Assembly (NCBI RefSeq): GCF_902167145.1
Contig: NC_050105.1
Coordinates: 121,351,898-121,415,897 of the forward strand
Origin: Zea mays
Taxonomy: Eukaryota > Streptophyta > Magnoliopsida > Poales > Poaceae
Reading direction: 5' to 3'
Length of the DNA: 64,000 nucleotides
Shown here: in pieces, positions 57,971-64,000 of the stretch
Layout: every line of letters begins with the position of its first letter
Numbering within the stretch: position 1 is the first letter of the stretch
Program-made: the position numbers and the translations under genes
Notes under the pieces: generated by a model
Told to the model about the DNA's origin: nothing
The model's database searches: none
Seen by the model: the letters and a program-made list of their open reading frames with translations, nothing else

Positions 57971-59815
57971 CTACTCATTGTCAGCAGGATCCCGCTGGAA
58001 GCGCCCGACCACCGCATCCACAGCATCCTGTACGCTCTTCCAGGCAGCATCTTCAGTGTCGGCCACCGGGCCTGCAATAACTGGCCCCAAGGAGATAGCC
58101 AGGTCGTGGCTCCGGAAGCATGTCAAGACGTACTCAATGGCCGACGGCAGAGTCTGCTGCCCTCGGCCTCCAAGCGGGCGCCAAGAATCTGATCCAGACG
58201 TCGGAGGCGGTCAGCAGCGGAATCCAGTATCGGGAGCGCGTCGGAGATGGACGCCGACCGCACCAATGCCGGGATGGGACTCATCCCCAATGGCACTAGC
58301 GTCGTGCTTGCCTCGCCAGCCCAGGCAGCGATGCGCTGAGCTCCGGCGTGTTGCTCTGCCCGGAGGTCATCAAGTGTCTTCCTCATCACCTCCACCGCCT
58401 GGGAGCCCGGGGCCGTCTGCGTCGCATGCGCCGCCTGGAACTGACGGACCTGCTCCTCCAGTGTCCACACTTTCCCCTCCAGACGCTTCCCTTTCTCCTC
58501 TGCCTCGAGCTCAAGCTCATCCAGCAGCTTGTTCCGCCTTGCCCACATCTCCTCCCTGAAAGCGAGGTCCTCCTCCTGCCAAGTGAGGTCAGTTGTTCGT
58601 TTCACCAGGGAAGCTTCCCTCGCCTTGAGGTTTCCCTCAGCGCGAGCAATGTCACTAGCCTTGTCGGCAAGCTCCTGCTGCAACTTCGCCTCAGCCGCAG
58701 CCTGCTTGTCTCGCTGTTTCTCCAGCACTGCATTATAAGCTTTCAGCTTATCATGGAGAGCTGTGACGGCCTCTTCCTTTCGGTCTAGGTGTTCTTTCTT
58801 CTTGACCAAGCTTCTCTCCTTCCGGGTCACCTCCTCCTCTCGGTCAGACACCTTCCGGATCTCCTCCTTGAAGTCCTTAGCTCCTGCTCAAGCTCGGCTC
58901 GCTCCGATGCGAATTGGCAAGACGCCGCCTTAGTGCGCCCCTCCAGTTGGGAACACCAGTCGCCAAGGCGTTGGTGCTCGGTTTCGAGCGCCTCCCACTC
59001 TCACCGGATAGTCGTCGCCTCGGTTTCCTGGAGGGCCTGGTGAGCGCGAGTCAGCACCTGAGGGAGGGGAGTCAGCGTCGCTCTAGGCTCGACACCAGAC
59101 CGAAGTGGGCGCCCAAGAATAACCTCCGGACCCTCCGGAGTTTGCGGCGGGACAGCTGGACGCGCCCCCCACGCCTACCACCGACGGAGCATCCGATACC
59201 TGTTGGGCCTGCAGCAGCTGTTGGCAACGCCGCCACTTCTGGACCCCCAGCTGGAACTTGGGAACCCGAAGGTGTTGCCTCGACGGTGACAGGCGGATCC
59301 TGGGGGTCTGATGGCGCCAACTCAGCGCCGGCGTCATCTGCACAGTGGGGGCAAACGCAACAGGAACCCCCTGGGCCACCGCCGATGGTGGGCTTGGCAC
59401 CGACGAGGAAGGAGCATCCATGGTAGCCGCTGACGGATCGCCGGCGACGTCCCCAGTAGGCGCATGCCGATGGGAACCAGACCCCCCGGCGGGCATGGCG
59501 ACCGGTGGGGAAGGAACGTCCACGGACGCCGAAGAAGAGGAGGCCCTGACAGGCAAGGGGCGGATCAAAACTTGTCGACATAAAAGCTACGCTCGAGCGA
59601 ACATTGGGAGGGCCTAAGCTTACTTGGGGCCGTGAACCTTCCAGTGGCCTTGGAAGCGGGGCACACGTTGCTGCTGCTGCCGCCCCTGCTGCTGTTGCTG
59701 CCACTGCCCCCACGGTGATGGCGGTCGGGCTGACACGAGCGGCGGTGGTGGCAGTATCTGATCTGAAGATGGTGGCGGCGGAGGGCTCGCGCCCCTCTGC
59801 CCGTCCTGGACCCAA
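57971..59815 (-). pseudogene. antisense coiled-coil ORF of element A
   Basis: On the strand opposite to gag-pol, after the integrase. The best part is 58851-58123 (242 codons). It starts MSDREEEVTRKERSLVKKKE and is strongly heptad-like (Glu/Lys/Ala/Leu), then has an Ala/Pro/Ser domain with SAADRLRRLDQILGARLEAE. After a frameshift near 58145 the protein goes on (LTCFRSHDLAISLGPVIAG) to a TAG at 57971-57973. The N-terminal Pro/Ala/Ser/Gly-rich part (59815-58870) is split over two or three frames. Similar antisense ORFs are known in Tat-type elements. Role unknown. Confidence 0.65.
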
Positions 59816-59851
59816 GGTTTGGGCTCTTTAGCCCCACCAGCTGTCTTCTAA

Positions 59852-60243
59852 GACTGGCCGCAACGGACGCGGCGCGACGCCCCCTCCCCTTGCCCTGTAG
59901 CTCGCATGGCGGCTACAGGGCGCCTCCCAACGCCGCAGCGGTGGACGCTAGCCAGCGCTCTACGAAGAGGTAACGTTCTCTCTCCCCCTCGTTCTGGCGT
60001 TATCTCTCTCCCCCCTCTAAACACTGTTCACGTGGGCCCGCTTCCAATTGTTAGTAGATAAAAAATTTATAGTAGATGAAAAGTATGTATAAAAAATGAT
60101 ATTTTATAGTGTAGTGGGATATAGGGGGAGTATTTAGAGGGAACCGCTGCGGGAGATGAAAAAATAGGAGGTGGAATGTTGATGATGTGACCCAAAAAAG
60201 TGATATAGGGAGAAAAATTTAGGGAGAACGGTTGCGGATAGCC
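59852..60243. mobile_element. probable Tourist/PIF-Harbinger-type MITE
   Basis: 392 bp with imperfect terminal inverted repeats (GACTGGCCGCAACGG at left; GGCTATCCGCAACCG inverted at right; 11 of 15 match) and a 3-bp TSD TAA (59849-59851, 60244-60246). No ORF. A GC-rich left half and an AT-rich right half suggest a deletion derivative of a larger element. The TAA target is typical for Harbinger/Tourist elements. Confidence 0.55.
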
Positions 60244-60246
60244 TAA

Positions 60247-60779
60247 AGGACCCATCGGCACGGCGCAACGTGTCTCTTACATATGGCAATCAATGTGATA
60301 AGTAATTGTCAAGAAGATAATCAGCTTTAGTTAAGTGTTGAAGTAAACTTAACATGAGTTATGGTATGTGCAACATGTCTCTTAACATATGGCATGTGCT
60401 TGCAGAGTACGGAGACGATCGACGGCGATGGTAAAGATCAGATGGGTTCATGTCCATGTACTAGAAGCAGTGAAGGGGATAGATGTCGAGCCTTGACCAA
60501 GGGACAATAAGAGAAGTTTGATCGTGGGTGATTCACAACTAGGATGGGAAATTTAACTCCACCGCATTCTTCCAACTCCACCGATCAAGCTAGTACTACC
60601 GATGCTACTGCTAAGATGCAACAGATCGAACTACGACGATGGCCTAGTGGCACTACTACCACTATACTACTGCCAAAAGGGAATCGTGAAAACGAGTTGC
60701 ACTACGACGACTGCAGTTGCTACTGCCTCAAGCCAGGAACCGGCGATGGTTGGCGGCCGGCCAGGGCGTCGCCGTGGGC
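60247..60779. other. intergenic sequence downstream of the lipid-transfer gene
   Basis: No gene. A word GTCTCTTA(A)CATATGGCA occurs twice, near 60272 and 60373. The CTACTA/CGACGA-rich part (60590-60720) is low complexity and lies in the 3' flank of the minus-strand gene. Confidence 0.4.
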
Positions 60780-62444
60780 TCACTCGAGGACGAAGACGAT
60801 GCCAGCCATGACGAAGAAGACGAGCTCGAGAGCGGCGGAGACGACTACGACGCAGCCCTTGTCGGAGCCGGAGTGCGGTGGCGGGGGCGGGGGCATCGTG
60901 GGCGCGGCGGCCGGGCTGGCGTGGGGTTGGCCAGGCCGTGGGCGGCGGCGGTGGCCCCTGTAGGGGACGGCTTCTTGCTCGGCTGCAGCGGGGGAGGGGT
61001 CGTCTCGCCTGCGAAACAGCACACGGCACGGCAGAAACATTGCCGCGCGGCACGGATTAGTAGCCCAACTCTCGCATGAATCAAACGGAACACTAAAATA
61101 AGTTAAAGCAGAAGAAATAGCACAGAGCAGAGTAGGTGACAGCGGGTTCGTACGTACGTGTTGGCTGCTTGTGGCGGCGGCGGGGCGAGCACGAGGACGG
61201 TGGCGGGAGGTGACGGAGCTGGGGGCAAAGAAAGAACGAGAGTTTAACGGCGTTAGTCTCCACTCTCCAGACATGCAATAGTTTTCGGGCTCAAAAGGAG
61301 AACAGCAGAAACGTTTCCTGTACACAAAACACAAAAGATAACTAGTGCAAGGGCAGTGTCGTATACAGCAGCATGCGCCCGCGGCGCCATTTCGTGCGGG
61401 CCAAGAAAACAAATGGAGCAAGAGAAACGGGGTGGGTCTTTGCCGGAATCCTCTGAGAGGCTGCAAGCGCTGCTGCCTGCAGGAGTGCAGGTTGTGCAGC
61501 TGGCCAGCCTGCTGCTGCAAAGGGCAGAGGGCAGTTGCTCTCCCTCTCTCTGTTGAGAGTTCAGGCCAGGAAACCCTAAAGGGCAAAAAAAAAAAAACAG
61601 CGTTCCTGCGTTCGGAGCTCTGCTTAAGGGCAAAAAAAACATCAGAAACGGGTTAAATCATACCTGATTCATGGGGTGGGGTGCGGGGAAGGGGAACCAC
61701 AGACAAAGAGGAAGACCTCAAAAACCACAGCAGTCGCGCGCGTACGGAGACTCGGTCGCTCGGGCAATCTCACCCGAAACATGCCCACTAGTAGTACCGC
61801 TCTTGCGACCCGAAAGAGACGAATAATGTAGCAAAAAAATCGAACAAACTTTGATCAAGACGTACGAGTTCGTCGCCACAGCGGAATACGTACGGAAACT
61901 CGCAACGAAACACCATCAAGCAAAGACGAACGCAAAAAGCTAAGAACCAAATCTGAAGGCACATAGCCACAGACACAGTAGTACAGTACACTAGCCAAAC
62001 CACCACTGGATCCGAGCGTACACACACTTGCGCACTCACGCGCACAGGCCACACACACACTCTCTCTCACACACAGAGAGAGATAAAGAGAGACGAACAT
62101 GATGTACCTTGTTGGCAGGCGGCGGCGAGGTGGGCGCCCATAGTGTGTTGTCCTCCGCAGGAGGCGTAGAGCGCGAGGTGGTGGGTGGCGTTGAGGCGGG
62201 CGAGGACGAGCTGCGGCTGGGCGGCGACGCGGCATAGGCAGGGGACGCCGCCGCCGAGGTCGATGGAAGCGATGATCGGCTCACAGCAGGGCGCTGTGGG
62301 CATGTCCGGCATGCAGAAGAGCGCGATCTGGGTGGCGATGATGGAGGGCTCGCACACCGGCTGCGCCCCGCCTCCCGTGGCGGCCGCCGCCGCCCAGACG
62401 AGGAGGCCGAGCAGCAGCGCGAGGTGGTGGAGGCGGCATTCCAT
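60780..62444 (-). CDS. lipid-transfer-type protein (nsLTP/2S-albumin fold) with hydrophobic C-terminus
   Basis: Exon 1 62444-62108, exon 2 60982-60780, intron 1125 nt (donor CAACAAG|GTACAT, acceptor CCGCTGCAG|CC); 179 residues. Residues 1-28 are a signal peptide (LALLLGLLVWAAAAA). The eight-cysteine motif is C31, C44, C53-C54, C69-x-C71, C96, C110, the fold binding lipids in a hydrophobic tunnel held by four disulfides. A Pro/Arg-rich linker follows, then a hydrophobic tail (about residues 155-178, GCVVVVSAALELVFFVMAG), which suggests a GPI signal or membrane anchor at the cell surface. A second acceptor (TTTCGCAG|GC, exon from 61008) would give a different, soluble tail. It is the only intact-looking host gene in the window. 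Confidence 0.82.
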
Positions 62445-62594
62445 GAATGCTGGGGGGGGGGGAGGGTGTCAGGCATCCAGTGACGGGTACAGGCTATGTC
62501 TGAGGATATAAAGATAATTGGGCCGAGACAGAGTGAGCGAGCCCGAACGGCAATTGTGAAGCTGAGTGGCCCAGAGTGGCCAGCAATGTAATTT
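62445..62594 (-). promoter_or_regulatory. short upstream region of the lipid-transfer gene
   Basis: About 150 bp between the gene start and element D, with a G/C homopolymer just before the ATG (62451-62461). The only TATA-like word on the minus strand is a weak CTTTATATCC near 62504-62513. A retroelement therefore lies within a few hundred bases of the start. Confidence 0.3.
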
Positions 62595-62807
62595 TGTGTC
62601 GGAGCCAGTTGAACTAGTATTTTAGAGGAGATCGTCCATAGGGAAAAGCAGATTCAGACTGTAAACAGAACTCTACCTTCTTCGTCGTCTCAAACCTCTG
62701 CTTCCTCTGTTCCTGTGAATCTCTTGTTATCTTCCTGGATCCTGAGTTCATGCTTCCTACCTCCAATTCCTGTCTCGGATCTATCCCCACTACCTGCTGC
62801 TAACAAT

Positions 62808-62818
62808 TGGTATCAGAG
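62808..62818 (+). other. primer-binding site of element D
   Basis: TGGTATCAGAG, initiator tRNA-Met type, 2 nt after the LTR end TAACA. Confidence 0.75.
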
Positions 62819-62852
62819 GCCGTTCGATCCTCGGCTTCAATTTGCCAACGCC

Positions 62853-63833
62853 ATGACTCTCGACGTCAAGCTCATCCTCGACGAGTTCAACAGGAGGTTC
62901 GACGAGTGGGAGACTCGCTGGGATCGACGCTTCTCGTCTGCCGCGTACATCGACCAACCGCCCACCCCGCCCAGCGTCAACCACCCCTCCGACGCATCTG
63001 CCCGCGCGCCGCCCACCCGGGCTGCGGCCGTTGGGGCCGTCGTCACCGCCGACAACTGGGGCGGATGCTTCGATGACGGCGAGCTGTACTGCGCAGCGCC
63101 ATCCGTCATCGCCGACGACTGGGGAGGATTATTTGATGGCGAGGTCGCGACTGTCAACACCGAGTTCGCCGACCACCGGTACGGCCCATCCTCCACCGAC
63201 CCCGACGCACCGCACGATGCGGACGCCGACAGCTTCTTCATCAACACCGGCGAAGGGCCGGTAGAGCCAATTTTTGGCGATACGGCCGTAGGCGCGTTCG
63301 GTGACGTGGGTGCTGTCCCAGATCTAGTGGCGGAGGAGGAGGTACCTGTCGACACGCCCACCAAGTGTTTGATGAGAGTCCTCAATCGCGGCGACTACTA
63401 TGGCGCAGACGCTTCCTCCGCCGTCGACGCGGCGGTGGTGCTGCTCGCCGAAGCGGGCTGCACGCTCCTCATCCCGCCGCACCACCCCTCGGTCCCCGCC
63501 CCGTGCCTCCTCGAGGGCCTCGCCGCCTTCGCGGCCTCCTCGCCTGCGCGGCTCCACCAGATGCTTCTCCCGACGGCCCTGCACATGCCGAGCCTCGCTC
63601 GTGCACTCCTCTCCTTTCCCGCGCTCCACTGCTCACTCGAGCACTCACAGAGACGGTACAAGGTCACCACTGCTCACTCGAGCACTCACAGAGAAGCCTT
63701 AGTTGAACAACATCATGTTCAACTATGCTTCTGTACTTGGCCTGTATTCAGTAGTGCTTGGATTGATGTACAACAAAAATCTCCATGGCCACCACCTACA
63801 CTAGGCTTTATGCACAGGATGTTGTTCAATTAA
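62853..63833 (+). CDS. gag-like ORF of element D
   Basis: 326 codons from the first ATG after the primer site. The N-terminus MTLDVKLILDEFNRRFDEWE..WDRRF is helix-rich and like the leading part of plant gag proteins. The middle is Asp/Ala/Pro-rich with a duplicated motif (TADNWGGCFDDGE, IADDWGGLFDGE). The C-terminal third (LNRGDYYGADASSAVDAAVVL..., Leu/Ala/Pro-rich) does not look like gag and could be captured host sequence. No zinc knuckle was seen. It ends with a stop at 63831-63833 after a short repeat-containing stretch. Upstream codons in the same frame lie within the LTR and were not used. Confidence 0.45.
   Translation: MTLDVKLILDEFNRRFDEWETRWDRRFSSAAYIDQPPTPPSVNHPSDASARAPPTRAAAVGAVVTADNWGGCFDDGELYCAAPSVIADDWGGLFDGEVATVNTEFADHRYGPSSTDPDAPHDADADSFFINTGEGPVEPIFGDTAVGAFGDVGAVPDLVAEEEVPVDTPTKCLMRVLNRGDYYGADASSAVDAAVVLLAEAGCTLLIPPHHPSVPAPCLLEGLAAFAASSPARLHQMLLPTALHMPSLARALLSFPALHCSLEHSQRRYKVTTAHSSTHREALVEQHHVQLCFCTWPVFSSAWIDVQQKSPWPPPTLGFMHRMLFN
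63626..63693. repeat. 28-bp direct repeat
   Basis: CCACTGCTCACTCGAGCACTCACAGAGA at 63626-63653 and again at 63666-63693, separated by 12 bp, inside the gag-like ORF of D. Confidence 0.85.
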
Positions 63834-64000
63834 GGCCAACACCATGGCCTCCCTTCAGACTGCATGGTGGGGTTGATTGGATTTCTTCTTATGGTGGATA
63901 TATGCATGTCAATGGTGACAACATTCTACATCAAGAATTGGGGGTGGTTAATCAATGCTCCTATAATTGGGCTGTTGGGAAAATTTCTGGAGTTACTGGA
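63834..64000 (+). other. right edge, interior of element D
   Basis: The last 167 bp have no ORF of use. T/G-rich sequence continues beyond the window. Confidence 0.3.

Larger units (their letters stand above)
6111..59840 (+). mobile_element. Ty3/Gypsy Tat-type retrotransposon A (5' LTR to antisense ORF; 3' LTR missing)
   Basis: Parts in order: 5' LTR 6111-7173, primer site, gag start 7235-7865, gag end to first RNase H 31024-33972, RNase H to integrase 55254-57402, and antisense ORF 57971-59815. The gaps are two insertions with clear TSDs (B: GCTAC/GCTGC; CACTA: AGG/AGG). A second RNase H-like domain (near 55587) places it in the Tat group. Many stops and frameshifts show it is the oldest well-preserved element here. 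No second copy of the LTR is seen downstream, so the 3' end was lost. Confidence 0.8.
62595..64000 (+). mobile_element. 5' end of an LTR retrotransposon D (continues beyond the window)
   Basis: An LTR-like end ...CTGCTAACA (to 62805) is followed by the primer site TGGTATCAGAGG (62808-62819), which matches initiator tRNA-Met in all but the last base, and then a gag-like ORF. The LTR 5' boundary is uncertain (candidate TGTCGGAGCC near 62595). The partner LTR and pol are not in the window, so Copia versus Gypsy cannot be settled. Confidence 0.6.

Noticed and set aside
60544..61079. Plus-strand ORFs of 120-139 codons
   Set aside because: Antisense shadows of exon 2 and flank of the lipid-transfer gene.

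Overview
The window looks like a grass genome of maize type (Zea mays or a very close relative). It is mostly nested LTR retrotransposons and CACTA DNA transposons with one clear host gene near the right end. This rests on sequence features and recognised family signatures (a Huck-like Gypsy element, a Sirevirus-type Copia element, a Grande-like 3' end with an antisense ORF, a Tekay-like 3.4 kb LTR); no database search was run. Family names are therefore tentative, while element boundaries, LTRs, target-site duplications (TSDs) and reading frames were read directly.

Layout. 1-2653: 3' end of a Grande-like Gypsy element (here G) with an antisense ORF, polypurine tract and one LTR. 2654-2793: a 5'-truncated LINE tail. 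2794-3487: two unrecognised minus-strand ORFs. About 3640-6106: a decayed CACTA element (F). 6111 to about 59840: an old Ty3/Gypsy element of the Tat type (A), opened by two independent insertions. The first, 7866-31023, is a Copia/Sirevirus-type element (B, minus strand), itself split at 7950-21722 by a young Huck-like element (C, minus strand). The second, 33973-55253, is a 21.3 kb CACTA transposon with an exact AGG TSD, itself split at 41867-51626 by a long-LTR non-autonomous element (E, minus strand). The history is F > A > B > C and A > CACTA > E.

The CACTA element carries three genes. One is a small GRF-type zinc-finger gene (+). One is a TNP2-type transposase gene (-) with nonsense mutations. 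One is a TNP1-like En/Spm gene (+) whose seven exons remain open and in phase; element E sits inside its first intron and expands it from about 126 nt to about 9.9 kb. Element A has lost its 3' LTR but still shows a coiled-coil antisense ORF after its integrase. A probable Tourist/Harbinger-type MITE (59852-60243) lies at the right edge of the TE block.

60780-62444 (-) is a two-exon lipid-transfer-type gene with signal peptide, eight-cysteine motif, proline-rich linker and hydrophobic C-terminal tail. Immediately upstream, in divergent orientation, is the 5' end of a further LTR element (D) with an initiator-Met-type primer site and a gag-like ORF that continues towards the window edge. No tRNA, rRNA or CRISPR was seen.
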